Assembly: GCF_013019105.1 (NCBI RefSeq) | Contig: NZ_BLTE01000004.1 | Coordinates: 124,001 to 188,000 of the forward strand | DNA length: 64,000 bases | Origin: Fundidesulfovibrio magnetotacticus | GTDB taxonomy: Bacteria > Desulfobacterota > Desulfovibrionia > Desulfovibrionales > Desulfovibrionaceae | Direction of reading: 5' to 3' | In this document: positions 44,261-55,967 of the stretch, one piece after another | Layout: each line of letters opens with the position of its first letter | Position numbering within the stretch: position 1 is the first letter of the stretch | Made by a program: the position numbers and the translations under genes | Notes under the pieces: model-generated | Databases searched by the model: none | Seen by the model: only the letters and a program-made list of their open reading frames with translations | Told to the model about the DNA's origin: nothing

Positions 44261-46843
44261 GTGAAAAAGATCAAGCCGGAGAAGCTCTCCCTCACGCATC
44301 GCTGCACGGTCTTCAACAAGGACAACCTGCTGTTCGTCAATCTGTTGGGGGCTTTCTCCTTCGACCGCCCCGACGAGCCCCTGGGCGAGGACGTCCTGTG
44401 GGCCGCCCTCAAGGAGGCCTGCGGCCCCCACGTGTTCGACGAGGGCTACCTGAAGTCGCGCGGGGAGTTCATCGTGCACGGCAGCTGCCACGCGCCGGGC
44501 GGCGCGCCGGTCCGGGGCTGCGAGGTGTGCGTGCGCGTGGGCGGCCTCTCCAAGCGCCTGACCGTCTTCGGGGACCGCTACTGGGTTGGCGAGGGCGCCA
44601 TGACCCAAGCCACCGACCCCGAGCCCTTCACCTCCATGCCCCTGGGCTGGGAGCGCGCCTTCGGCGGCAAAGGCTACAACCGCAACCGCCTGGGCAAGGG
44701 CGCGGTCCCCATGACCCTGCCAACAGGCGAAACCCTGCGTCCCCTCCCTAACCAGGAAGACCCCTGCGCCCTGATCACCAACCCCGGCGACCGTCCAGAA
44801 CCCGCCGGACTCGGCCTGCTGGGCAGCCTGCGCTTCTGGCGCGGCAGGGGCCTTGGCGCCTACGGCGAGAAATGGTTCGCGGAACACTGGCCCTACATCG
44901 CGCCGGACTACGACCTGGACCTCATCAACACCGCCTGCCCGGATCAGTGGATCGAGGGGTACTTCAAAGGCGGCGAGGACGTGGAAATCCACAACATGCA
45001 CCCGCGCGAGCCCGTGCTGCGCACCCGCCTGCCCAGGCTGCGCGCCAGGGCCTACATGCGCCGGGCGATCTGGGACCGCATCGGCTACAACGAGCTGGAG
45101 CCCCACTGGGACACGGTCTGGCTCCTGCCCGAGCGCAAGCTCATGCTTTGCGTCTGGCGTTCCATGTTCCTGGTGTCCAGCCAAGGCGCGCGCGACGTCA
45201 CCCACGTCTGCGCCGAGCTGGAGCACCAGGACGCGCCCCCCAAGCCCCGCCAGCACTACCTCGACGTGCTGGGCGGCGCACCCCTGGAGCCGGAGTCCCA
45301 GGCTCCCGGAGCGCCGCCGCCCCCTCCCTCCCAGGCGGCTCCGGCCTCCGCGCCAACGCCCGCACCCGTGGCGGCCCCGGCCTCCGTTTCCGCCCCCCAG
45401 GCCGAGACGCCTCCCCCTCCGCCCATCCCGGACCCCGAGATGGAGGCCATGCTCGAAAAGGTGCGGGGCATCCTGGCCAAGCAGGGCATCAGCATCCCCA
45501 CGGCCCCTCCGCCGCCCCCGGACCCCTTCGGCCTGGGCGGCCCGAACCCCGAAGAGGCCATGGCCAAGGCCGGGGATCTCCTCAAGACCACCGGCGAGGA
45601 GCTTCAGCGGACCCTGGCGGCCCAGGGCATTCCCGTCCGCCCCGTGGACCCCGCCGCGCCGCCCGATCCGCGCAAGCTCCTGGCCGCCCTGGACGCCCTG
45701 GACGTGCGCGACGCGCGTCTCGCCGAGGGGCTCAAACAATTGCGCGCCGCCCTCGCCGAGGACGCGGCCTCCCCGCCTCCGCCTCCGACGGGCGCGGCCC
45801 CCGAACCCCCGGCCGCCGCCACCGCGCCTCCGCCTCCGCCGTCCTCCGGCCTCACGCGCCTGGAGGTGCTGCGCCGCGTGGGGCAGGGGCTCTCCCTGGC
45901 GCGCCAGGACCTCACCGGCCTGGACCTTTCCGCCGCGCCCCTGGCCGGGGCCGACCTGCGCGAGGCCATCCTGGAGAACGTGAGCCTCAAGGGCGCGGAC
46001 CTGGCCGGGGCGAATCTCTCCGGGGCCATCCTGCCCGGGGCGGACCTCTCCGGGGCCGCCGCCTCCCGAGCCGACTTCACGGGCGCGTTCGCCCACGGGG
46101 CCAAGGCCGCCGGAGCCGCCCTGGCGGGCGCGGTCCTCGCCCGGGCGGACTTCGCGGGCGCGGACTTCACCGGGGCCGACCTCACCGGGGCCGACCTCTC
46201 CCGGGCCAGCCTGGACAAGGCCCTCCTGCCTGGGGCCGTGCTGGCCGGATGCCTCGCCCCCGGCGCGCGCTTCGCAGGGGCCGACGCCACGGGGGCGGTG
46301 TTCCGCAAGGCCCGCATGGAGCGCGCGGGGTTCGCCTCCGCCCGCCTGGACGGGGCCGACTTCGAGCAGGCGGGCGTGCCGGGGGCCGACTTCCTCAACG
46401 CCTCGGGGCGCAAGGCGTGCTTCGCCGGGGCCGACCTCTCTGGCAGCCAGGCCCCGGGCGGGGCCGCCTTCCAGGAGGCGGACTTCACCAGCGCCAGCTT
46501 GGCCGGGGCCACCTGGACCGACTGCGACCTCTCCCACGCCCGCCTCTCCGGGGCCGTGCTGGACGGAGCGAGCCTTCGCCGCACGCGCCTGGAGAACGCC
46601 GACCTCACGCGCTCCACGGCGCGCTCCGCCGTGCTCGACGAGGCGGACCTCTCCGGGGCGCGCCTCGTGGCCGTCAACGCCTTCAAAGCCTCCCTGCGCG
46701 AGGCTTCCCTGCACAAGGCCGACATGGGCGACTCCAACTTCTTCCTGGCCGACTTCTTCCGCGCCCGATTCCACGAGACCAACCTGGCCGGAAGCAACCT
46801 GGGGCGCACCATCCTGGAAAAATGGCGCTCCATCAAACTCTAG
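44261..46843 (+). CDS. DUF2169 adaptor fused to a long pentapeptide-repeat domain
   Basis: An 860-residue two-part protein. Residues 1 to about 330 match DUF2169 (SLTHRCTVFNKDNLLFVN, FTSMPLGWERAFGGKGYNRN), a T6SS family that includes an Agrobacterium adaptor loading a PAAR-like effector on VgrG. Residues about 336-533 form a Pro/Ala-rich linker region interrupted by two charged helical stretches. From about 547 to the end runs a right-handed pentapeptide-repeat helix (A[DN]LxG units, about 60 repeats). The GTG at 44261 has GGAG 8 bp upstream. Pentapeptide helices in known proteins mimic DNA (Qnr, MfpA) or act as scaffolds; a cargo or effector role here is inferred. Confidence 0.85.
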   Translation: MKKIKPEKLSLTHRCTVFNKDNLLFVNLLGAFSFDRPDEPLGEDVLWAALKEACGPHVFDEGYLKSRGEFIVHGSCHAPGGAPVRGCEVCVRVGGLSKRLTVFGDRYWVGEGAMTQATDPEPFTSMPLGWERAFGGKGYNRNRLGKGAVPMTLPTGETLRPLPNQEDPCALITNPGDRPEPAGLGLLGSLRFWRGRGLGAYGEKWFAEHWPYIAPDYDLDLINTACPDQWIEGYFKGGEDVEIHNMHPREPVLRTRLPRLRARAYMRRAIWDRIGYNELEPHWDTVWLLPERKLMLCVWRSMFLVSSQGARDVTHVCAELEHQDAPPKPRQHYLDVLGGAPLEPESQAPGAPPPPPSQAAPASAPTPAPVAAPASVSAPQAETPPPPPIPDPEMEAMLEKVRGILAKQGISIPTAPPPPPDPFGLGGPNPEEAMAKAGDLLKTTGEELQRTLAAQGIPVRPVDPAAPPDPRKLLAALDALDVRDARLAEGLKQLRAALAEDAASPPPPPTGAAPEPPAAATAPPPPPSSGLTRLEVLRRVGQGLSLARQDLTGLDLSAAPLAGADLREAILENVSLKGADLAGANLSGAILPGADLSGAAASRADFTGAFAHGAKAAGAALAGAVLARADFAGADFTGADLTGADLSRASLDKALLPGAVLAGCLAPGARFAGADATGAVFRKARMERAGFASARLDGADFEQAGVPGADFLNASGRKACFAGADLSGSQAPGGAAFQEADFTSASLAGATWTDCDLSHARLSGAVLDGASLRRTRLENADLTRSTARSAVLDEADLSGARLVAVNAFKASLREASLHKADMGDSNFFLADFFRARFHETNLAGSNLGRTILEKWRSIKL

Positions 46844-46895
46844 CCGCCGAGGCCCCCATGACCCGCCACCGCACCGCCCAGCATCGGGAAGCCCC

Positions 46896-47951
46896 GTGAA
46901 CCGCCAGGAACTTCTGGACCTCCTGGACCAGGGCCGGGACACTGAGCGCCTGGACCTCACCGGGGCCGACCTGGCGGATCTGGACCTTTCCGGGCGCGAC
47001 CTGGGCGCGGCCACGCTGCGGGGCGCGTCCCTCGCGGGGGCAAGCCTGCGGCAATCCCGCCTCGCGGGCGCGGACCTGGCCCAGGCCCGCCTGGACGGGG
47101 CCGATCTCGCCGGGGCCGATCTCTCGGGCGTCTCCCTGGACGGGGCGGACCTGCGCGGGGCGGACCTCTCCGGCGCGCGCCTCGCCATGGCCCGGCTCCC
47201 CGGGGCGCGCCTTGGCGGTGCGCGGCTCTCCGGGGCGGACCTGCGCGGGGCGGACCTCTCCGGCGCGGACCTCTCCGGGGCCGTCCTCTCCGGGGCGGAC
47301 CTGCGGCAGGCGACGCTCCGGGGAGCGGTCCTCAGTCGCGCCGACTGCTCCGGCGCGGAGATGGAGGGCCTGTCCCTGGCCGGTCAGCGCTTCGCCGGGT
47401 GCTCCTTCGCCAAGACCTTCCTGGACAAGGCGGACCTCTCCCAGGCCCGCTTCGAGGGTTGCAATCTCTTCATGGCCTACCTCGACGGCGCGCTCTGCCG
47501 CGAGGCCGTCTTCGAGGGGTGCGACCTCACCCAGGCCTCCCTGGCCGGGGCCGATCTTTCCGGCGCGTCGCTCCTCGGGGCCAAGGCGCGGTGCGCGCAT
47601 TTCGACGGGGGCCAGGCCCCGGGCGCGACCCTGCACGGAGACTTCGCCATGGCCAGCTTCGAGCGGGCCGGACTCGCCGGGGCGGACCTGGACGGCGCGC
47701 TGCTGCCCAACGCCATCCTGACCGGGGCGTCCCTACCAGGGGCGCGGCTCGCTGGCGCGGACCTCTCCCGGGCCGACCTCTCCCACGCGGACCTCACCCG
47801 GGCCGATCTTTCCGGGGCGAACCTGACGCTCGCCAATCTCCACCGCACGGTTTTGCAGGACGCCGTGCTCGACGGCGCGGCCACCGAAGGCGCGCGCCCG
47901 ACCGACCCGGCCCTGGCCGCCGCCGAGGACTGGACCCCGCCCCCGGCCTGA
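46896..47951 (+). CDS. Pentapeptide-repeat protein
   Basis: A 351-residue protein made almost wholly of pentapeptides (LDLTGADLADLDLSGRDLG and so on), from about residue 18 to about 330, with a short charged N-terminal helix and a Pro-rich end. No signal peptide. The GTG at 46896 has GGGAAG a few bases upstream. It lies between the DUF2169 fusion and the DUF3540 gene, all on one strand with short gaps. It resembles the C-terminal half of its neighbour and may have arisen by partial duplication; role unknown, perhaps cargo or immunity-like partner. Confidence 0.85.
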   Translation: MNRQELLDLLDQGRDTERLDLTGADLADLDLSGRDLGAATLRGASLAGASLRQSRLAGADLAQARLDGADLAGADLSGVSLDGADLRGADLSGARLAMARLPGARLGGARLSGADLRGADLSGADLSGAVLSGADLRQATLRGAVLSRADCSGAEMEGLSLAGQRFAGCSFAKTFLDKADLSQARFEGCNLFMAYLDGALCREAVFEGCDLTQASLAGADLSGASLLGAKARCAHFDGGQAPGATLHGDFAMASFERAGLAGADLDGALLPNAILTGASLPGARLAGADLSRADLSHADLTRADLSGANLTLANLHRTVLQDAVLDGAATEGARPTDPALAAAEDWTPPPA

Positions 47952-47982
47952 CGCCCGGGCGCACGAACCCCATGGAGCCATC

Positions 47983-48633
47983 ATGAACGCATTGGCCAAG
48001 ATGAACCCCGGCGGCGAGGAGCCCGTGCTGAGCCTCGCCACGGTGACGGGGGCCCTGGACGGCCGCCTCCTGGTGCGCCGGGGCGGCGCGGTGTTCCCCG
48101 CGTTGCGCGCGGCGGGCTGCCTGCTGGAGCCCGAACCCGGCGATCTGGTGCTCGCCGTGAACGAACCCTCGGGCGCGGCCTTCGTGCTTTCGGTGCTCGT
48201 GCGCGCCTCCCAGGCCCCGGGCCGCGCGGGCCTGGAGGAGGGCCTGACGCTGCACGCCGGGCAGGGGCCTTTGACCCTTGATGCGGGGCGCCTGGGCCTG
48301 CGCGCCGGTCAGCTTCTGGAGATGTCCGCGCCCCGGGCCACGCTGGAGGCGGACAAGGCCGAGGTGCGCGCCGGAGCGCTCTCGCTGGCGGGGGAGAGCC
48401 TCACCCAGGCCTTCGCCCGCATCCGCACCGCCGCCGGGGCCATGGAGCGCGTGGTGGGCCGCCTGGTGGAGCGCGCCACGCGGGTGCTGCGCCGCGTGGA
48501 CGAGTGCGAGGACGTGCGCGCCGGGCGCTACCGCCTGGACGCGGAGGACTCCCTGCGCCTGGACGCCGGGGAGATGCGCCTCGAAGCGCGCGGCAACGTG
48601 GACGTGGACGGCCGGAAAATCCGCCTGGGTTGA
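47983..48633 (+). CDS. DUF3540 T6SS-associated protein
   Basis: A 216-residue cytoplasmic protein. The N-terminal half (LSLATVTGALDGRLLVRRGGA, EPEPGDLVLAVNEP) has the small beta-barrel pattern of DUF3540. The C-terminal part is alternating helical and beta-strand sequence ending RLEARGNVDVDGRKIRLG. DUF3540 is found beside VgrG, DUF2169 and DUF4150 genes in many genomes; its role is unproven but an assembly or spike-tip function is likely. It starts at ATG 47983 and is followed 10 bp later by the PAAR-like gene. Confidence 0.8.
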   Translation: MNALAKMNPGGEEPVLSLATVTGALDGRLLVRRGGAVFPALRAAGCLLEPEPGDLVLAVNEPSGAAFVLSVLVRASQAPGRAGLEEGLTLHAGQGPLTLDAGRLGLRAGQLLEMSAPRATLEADKAEVRAGALSLAGESLTQAFARIRTAAGAMERVVGRLVERATRVLRRVDECEDVRAGRYRLDAEDSLRLDAGEMRLEARGNVDVDGRKIRLG

Positions 48634-48643
48634 GGAGCACACG

Positions 48644-49054
48644 ATGTTTGCCACCACCAACGAGACCGGCATGGCCGGAGCCTTCCCCGACGTGTGCCTC
48701 ACCCCCGCGCCCCCCGCGCCGGACCCCGTGCCCATCCCCTACCAGAACATGGCCATGATGCAGAACGCCAAGGGCTCCACCTGCGCCTCCAAGGTGTTCG
48801 TCAAGGGGGCCAAGGCCGTCACCCTTAAGACCGAGATCGCCCAGAGCGTGGGCGACGAGCCGGGCACGGCGGGCGGCGTGGCCTCGGGGCGCATCCAGGG
48901 GCCGTGCCGCTTCACCTCGGGGAGCCTCAAGGTGGTCATCGAAGGCGAGGCCGCCGTGTTCCAGGGCTCCGCCACCAAGCAGAACGGCGACAACCCCAAC
49001 ACCGTGGGGGTGGTGAGCAACCCCAGCCAGACAACGGTGATGTACATGGAATAG
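48644..49054 (+). CDS. DUF4150 PAAR-like spike-tip protein
   Basis: A 136-residue protein beginning MFATTNETGMAGAFPDVCLT. It carries the DUF4150 features VPIPYQNMAMMQNAKGST and KNGDNPNTVGV-like sequence (KQNGDNPNTVGVVSNPSQT). DUF4150 folds like PAAR and caps the VgrG trimer, usually with an effector attached; here it is a stand-alone tip with no extension. GAGGAG precedes the ATG at 48644. It lies directly between DUF3540 and the second vgrG. In Agrobacterium a DUF4150-bearing effector requires a DUF2169 adaptor, matching this gene set. Confidence 0.88.
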   Translation: MFATTNETGMAGAFPDVCLTPAPPAPDPVPIPYQNMAMMQNAKGSTCASKVFVKGAKAVTLKTEIAQSVGDEPGTAGGVASGRIQGPCRFTSGSLKVVIEGEAAVFQGSATKQNGDNPNTVGVVSNPSQTTVMYME

Positions 49055-49178
49055 CGGCTTCAACGCGGGCCGGGTTGCCGCGACGGCAGTCTTCACGTAG
49101 GTTCGCACTCTCCAGGAGCGCGCCCGACGGCGAAGCGCTCCGCAAAGACAGCGTTCAACGCCATCCGGGAGGCGCGCC

Positions 49179-51416
49179 ATGCCTGAAGCCGTTCCCCCCC
49201 GTTCGGAGTTCGCCGTTTCCGGCCTGTCCGCCGACACCTTCCAGGTGGCCCGTTTCACCGGCCGGGAGTCTCTCGCGGGGCTCTACGAATTCGAAACGTT
49301 CCTGGCCGCGTCCGGACCAGGGCCGGACCCGGAAGCCGTGCAATCCGGACGGGCCACGCTCACCGTGCGCCGCCCCTCGGGGTGCGACATCTTCTGGCAC
49401 GGCATCGTGCGCGAGTTCGACCAACTGGAGCGCAACCACGGGCTCACCTACTACCGAGCCGTCCTGGTCCCCCGCGCGTGGTGGCTCACCCAGACCCTGG
49501 GCACGCGCATCTTCCTCGACGCGGACCTGACCCGCGTGCTGGACTCCGTGTTCCGCGAGGCCGGGCTCCAGCAGGGCCTGGACCTCGAATTCCGCCTGCG
49601 CGACACCTACTCCCGGCGCGAATGGATCTGCCAGTACGCCGAGACCGGCTGGAACTTCGCCAGCCGACTCATGGAGCGCGCCGGGGTCTACTGTTTCTTC
49701 GAGCAGGAGGCCGACCGCGAGAAGCTGGTGATCACGGACACCTTCATGTCCCACATGCCCCTGGGCAACGACGCCCATCTGGCCTACCGCCCGGCCTCGG
49801 GCCTGACGGACGCGCAGTCCCCGGAGCATGCCCGGACCTTCCGCCGCTGCTTCCGCCAGACACCCCGGGGCGTGCGCGTGCAGGGCTACAACTACCGCAC
49901 CTGCAAGACCCTCCAGGCCACGCGCGGCGTGGTCGGGCACGGTCAGGTCCAGGTGTACGCCCACGAGGACGACCCGCGCACCAACACCGAGGCCGAGCGC
50001 ATGGCCAAGGTCCGCGCCGAGTCCCTGAACTGCCGGCGCGCGCTCTACCACGGCTCCACCACGGCCCCATTTCTGCGGCCGGGCTGCACCTTCCGGCTTC
50101 TGGACCACTACGACGAGTCCTTCAACCGCGAGTACCTCGTGGTGGAGGTGGTCCACGAGTGCCGCCAGGAGTCCGCTCTTTCCACCCGGGGCCTGCAGGA
50201 CGTTCCGGAGCAGACCACCTACCGCAACGACTTCGCGGCCATCCCCTCCAACGTGCAGTTCCGGGCCGAGATCGCCACGCCCCGGCCCAAGGTCTCCGGC
50301 CCCCTCACGGCCTGGATCGACGGCGAGGGCGACGGACACTACGCCGAGGTGGACGCGCTGGGCCGCTACAAGGTGCGTTTCGCCATGGACCTCTCGGACC
50401 GCGAAGGCGGCAAGGCCTCCCACTGGATACGCCTCATCACGCCCTACGCCGGGGAAGGCCACGGCCTGCACCTGCCCCTGCACAAGGGCGCGGAGGTGCT
50501 GGTGCTCTTCCGCAACGGCAACCCGGACAAGCCCGTGATCGCCGGGGCCGTGGCCAACCAGGCCCAGAAGATGGTGGTGAACCAGGACAGCAGCACCCAG
50601 TGCCGCCTGACCACGGCCGGAGGCAACCTCCTGCACGTGGAAGACAGGGACGGAAGCCAGCGTTTCCTGATCCAGAGCCCCGTGCAGAACTCCTGGGTGC
50701 GCATCGGCGCGCCCAACGACCCGCCCCCGCCGCCCGACTGGGACTGGAGCAGCCTGCCCACCAAGGACGGCATCGCCCTGGCCACGGGCGGCTCCTTCAG
50801 CGTGAACTGCCAGGTCTGGAACACCGTCACCCTGGGGGAGCAGTCGTCCACCGTGGTGGGGGCCAAGGCCGTCACCGTGCTGGGCGAGGCGCTCAACGTG
50901 AACCTGGGGCCGCGCCAGGACGTGATCATCCCACGCAAGACCGACTTCACCCCCGCGCGCTCCGGCATCCGGGCCGCCATGGAATACCTGCACCTGCGCC
51001 GCGCCGTGGTGGTGGGCGGACAGGACCAGGCCCTGATCGTGGACCAGCAGCAGGTGCTGGGGCAGCAGAACAACGTGGTGGGGGGCCAGCAGCAGGTCGT
51101 CGCCCAGCAGGACAACGTCGTCGTGGACCAGCAGCAGCTTCTGGCGAACAACAACAACGTGATCGGAGACCAGCAGCAGCTCGTCGCCCAGCAGGACAAC
51201 GTCGTCGCGGATCAGCAGCTGATCGTGGCGAACAACAACAACATCGTCGCGGAAAACAACAATGTTGTCGTCAACCAGGAGAATGTTGTCGTCGAGCAGA
51301 ACAATCAGCTTGTCGAAGTGAACAACATCGTTGTCAACCAGAACAACGTCGTGCAGGAGCAGGCCAACCTGGGCGTAGTGCAGAACAACGTGGTGGCCGA
51401 TGTGAACTTCGTCTGA
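49179..51416 (+). CDS. vgrG: VgrG spike protein with Asn/Gln heptad-repeat tail
   Basis: A 745-residue T6SS spike protein. The gp27-like base is about 10-370 (FQVARFTGRESLAGLYEFET), followed by a gp5-like OB domain (GDGHYAEVDALGRYKVRFAM, about 385-405) and a short spike. A Pro/Trp segment (NDPPPPPDWDW) and a beta region (residues about 530-620) follow. The final 125 residues (621-745) are seventeen tandem heptads of the form x-x-Q/N-Q/N-Q/N-aliphatic-aliphatic, then ADVNFV. Both VgrGs of the island share the base but have unrelated tails. ATG at 49179; no strong Shine-Dalgarno is evident (GGGAGG 5-10 bp upstream is a candidate). It is the last gene of the island. Confidence 0.9.
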   Translation: MPEAVPPRSEFAVSGLSADTFQVARFTGRESLAGLYEFETFLAASGPGPDPEAVQSGRATLTVRRPSGCDIFWHGIVREFDQLERNHGLTYYRAVLVPRAWWLTQTLGTRIFLDADLTRVLDSVFREAGLQQGLDLEFRLRDTYSRREWICQYAETGWNFASRLMERAGVYCFFEQEADREKLVITDTFMSHMPLGNDAHLAYRPASGLTDAQSPEHARTFRRCFRQTPRGVRVQGYNYRTCKTLQATRGVVGHGQVQVYAHEDDPRTNTEAERMAKVRAESLNCRRALYHGSTTAPFLRPGCTFRLLDHYDESFNREYLVVEVVHECRQESALSTRGLQDVPEQTTYRNDFAAIPSNVQFRAEIATPRPKVSGPLTAWIDGEGDGHYAEVDALGRYKVRFAMDLSDREGGKASHWIRLITPYAGEGHGLHLPLHKGAEVLVLFRNGNPDKPVIAGAVANQAQKMVVNQDSSTQCRLTTAGGNLLHVEDRDGSQRFLIQSPVQNSWVRIGAPNDPPPPPDWDWSSLPTKDGIALATGGSFSVNCQVWNTVTLGEQSSTVVGAKAVTVLGEALNVNLGPRQDVIIPRKTDFTPARSGIRAAMEYLHLRRAVVVGGQDQALIVDQQQVLGQQNNVVGGQQQVVAQQDNVVVDQQQLLANNNNVIGDQQQLVAQQDNVVADQQLIVANNNNIVAENNNVVVNQENVVVEQNNQLVEVNNIVVNQNNVVQEQANLGVVQNNVVADVNFV
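51039..51398 (+). repeat. Tandem 21-bp (heptad-coding) repeats in the second VgrG
   Basis: Seventeen in-frame units code for sequences such as VDQQQVL, GQQNNVV, AQQDNVV and ANNNNVI. A 27-nt block is identical at 51097-51123 and 51181-51207, an offset of 84 bp (four units), which points to recent expansion by duplication of four-unit blocks. Confidence 0.85.
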
Positions 51417-51899
51417 GGAGGGCGGCGCGGAGCCTCAGCGCATCAGCGCGGCATCAGCATGCATCGGCGTTGTACCGGCGCGAACTACGCGCCAGCCCAG
51501 GCGTTCACGCGAGCGCGCGGCGTAGCGAGGACGCCGGGTGCGTCCTCATGGTCCGTGGGCGCTGCAGGGGCATTTACCCGTGCGCGCGGCGTGGCGAGCG
51601 GGTTCCGTGGTCAGTCCGGGGAGGGGGCCGCTCCCGCGAATCCGTCGCCGGAATTGGCTTCGAGCCATCGTCGCATGGTGAGTCACCTGGCGGCTTCGCG
51701 CCTGTCCAAGCCGTCCTGATCGGCCAGGATAATCCCCACCAGATGATGGTGAAGACGCGCGGGATGTCCATGGTGGAACGGCTCCTCGCGGGTGATGCTG
51801 AACCCGCTCCGGCACGGGCTGACATCGGGTGGGGGGGGCGTCAAGCGGCGGCGACGCTCATGCCTCTGCATCGCCGCCGCCGCGTGTCTCTCCGGTTGC
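51417..51899. other. Intergenic region between vgrG and secA, with a short direct repeat
   Basis: 483 bp between convergent genes, with no gene recognised on either strand. A 23-bp element at 51507-51529 recurs at 51576-51598 with 20 identities (core GCGCGCGGCGT). No clear terminator hairpin with a T run was seen for either secA or vgrG. Confidence 0.5.
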
Positions 51900-54413
<2,514 letters not shown>

Positions 54414-54432
54414 GTCGTCTCCTTGAAATTCC

Positions 54433-55599
54433 TCACCAGGGACCGCGCAGGGACGCCGCATCCACGGCGTCCAGCCAGTGTCCCGCGAGAACCCCCTCCG
54501 GCGCGTGCGAGCGAAGCTGGAACACGCAACCGGAACAGCCGGTCAGTATCCGGTCACCGGGCCGGGGTCCATAGAAATCGAGGCATTGACGCGCCACCTG
54601 GGCCGAAAGCCCGGGGGCCGAAAGTTTGAGCGCGCCGCCGAAGCCGCAGCACGGGCCTTGGCCCGTTCCCTCCGCCCGGCCGCCCGTGGCGGCCCGCAAG
54701 AGCTCCCGCTCGCCGTCCGCCCCGTGGCAGGGCGCATGGTGGATGATCCGGCCGGGAACCTGCCCCGTCTCCGCGAACTCCACACGCGAAGCCAGCCGGG
54801 CCAAAGGCTCGATCCCTTCGCTCCACAGCCGGGCCTCGCCGGGTTCCCAGCCCAGGTCCTCATTGGCGTAGCCGCGCAGAGCCTCCAGGCACGTGGCGCA
54901 AAACACCGCCACCAGGGGCCGTCCGGCCGCGCGCCACTCGGACACGTTGCGCCGCATCATCGCGCCGCGCGCCTCCAGAAGGCCCGCTCCGGCGAGCGTC
55001 TTGCCGCAGCACGCGAACCCGGGGTCGCCAGACACCGCGTACCCCAGCCCCGTAAGCAGCGCGGCCGCCTTGGCGCTCCATCCCGGCGACACGTGCCGGG
55101 CGGCGCAGCCCGCGAAAACTACGGCCTTGCGATCGTTCCCGCAAGCATTGAATCGCACCGGACAAAGCCACGGCTCGAACCCCGGGCCGCCGCCCATGGC
55201 CCGCAAATCGCCCAGCGCCGCGCCCAGCGCGCCCGACTTGTACGACGGCAAGAGCCCGGCCACCGTGGCCATCACCGGCCACAACACCCCGGCCCCCGCC
55301 ACCCAGCGGCCCCACAGCCATCCCTCGAAGCCCGGACTCGTCGCCTTCATCCGAGAAACCGACTCAGCCGCGCTCAATTTGAACGGGCACGCGCCCCGGC
55401 AACGACCACACCCCAGGCACATCCCCGCCAGACGCCGCGCCGACGCCGCGTCCACCACGCCGCCAGACGAAGACTCCAGCAAATGCTTCGCGCGCGGCGA
55501 CAACTGCTCCCGCGACGTGGCCGCGAACAATGGGCACACGTCCAGGCACTTGCCGCACATCACGCAGGACCGGGCAGGGGCGGTCACAAAGCACTCCAC
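54433..55599 (-). CDS. GlcF/LldE-type Fe-S oxidase subunit
   Basis: A 388-residue electron-transfer subunit with two [4Fe-4S] ferredoxin motifs ([11 protein letters not shown] and [12 protein letters not shown]) and two CCG-type heterodisulfide-reductase-like domains ([19 protein letters not shown] then [21 protein letters not shown]). It pairs with the FAD subunit at 56145-57527 to oxidise lactate or glycolate and pass electrons to the membrane pool. The start is a GTG (55599) without a good ribosome site, but the first Cys motif begins at residue 12, so little can be removed. Separated from its FAD partner by 545 bp of palindromic DNA. GlcE is absent. Confidence 0.85.
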   Translation of the reverse strand: MECFVTAPARSCVMCGKCLDVCPLFAATSREQLSPRAKHLLESSSGGVVDAASARRLAGMCLGCGRCRGACPFKLSAAESVSRMKATSPGFEGWLWGRWVAGAGVLWPVMATVAGLLPSYKSGALGAALGDLRAMGGGPGFEPWLCPVRFNACGNDRKAVVFAGCAARHVSPGWSAKAAALLTGLGYAVSGDPGFACCGKTLAGAGLLEARGAMMRRNVSEWRAAGRPLVAVFCATCLEALRGYANEDLGWEPGEARLWSEGIEPLARLASRVEFAETGQVPGRIIHHAPCHGADGERELLRAATGGRAEGTGQGPCCGFGGALKLSAPGLSAQVARQCLDFYGPRPGDRILTGCSGCVFQLRSHAPEGVLAGHWLDAVDAASLRGPW

Positions 55600-55762
55600 G
55601 GGGCCGGACGGCGGGAGGGGCGGCAGGGCCGGGCGGCAGGGCGGTCGGAGAATATGCCTCCGGCAGGCAAAGGGCTACGCCCTCTGCACTCCCACTCCGC
55701 TTCGCGGGCTTCACCGGCGACGGCAGTCTTGCCTGCAAGACCCTTGCGGCTGCGCCGCCTTT

Positions 55763-55800
55763 CGCGCGGGGATTCGCGCAAAGCCGCGAATCCCCGCGCG
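55763..55800. repeat. Perfect 16-bp inverted repeat
   Basis: CGCGCGGGGATTCGCG (55763-55778) pairs exactly with 55785-55800 around a 6-nt loop. Confidence 0.7.
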
Positions 55801-55967
55801 GGGGGCCGTGGCGCTTCGCGCCAGGGGATTGTGAGCAAGAGCTTTCCCTTTGGATTTATGATGGAAATTCCTTGTTCATCGCCGCTTGCGGCGATGGCAG
55901 TCCGCCCGGATAAGCGCTGCTATGAGCGCGTTCCCGGCGGGTGTTCGCTGCTGTGAACAGTGCTGTT

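Noticed and set aside
41246-47188. Very long minus-strand open frame opposite the spike island
   Set aside because: It is the mirror of repetitive GC-rich coding DNA (Gly/Ala/Arg/His-rich, no domains). The plus-strand genes in the same place have clear families.
45940-47850. DNA repeats in the pentapeptide genes as a CRISPR-like or microsatellite array
   Set aside because: The periodicity is 15 bp and in frame, and follows from the pentapeptide coding; there are no spacers or cas genes.
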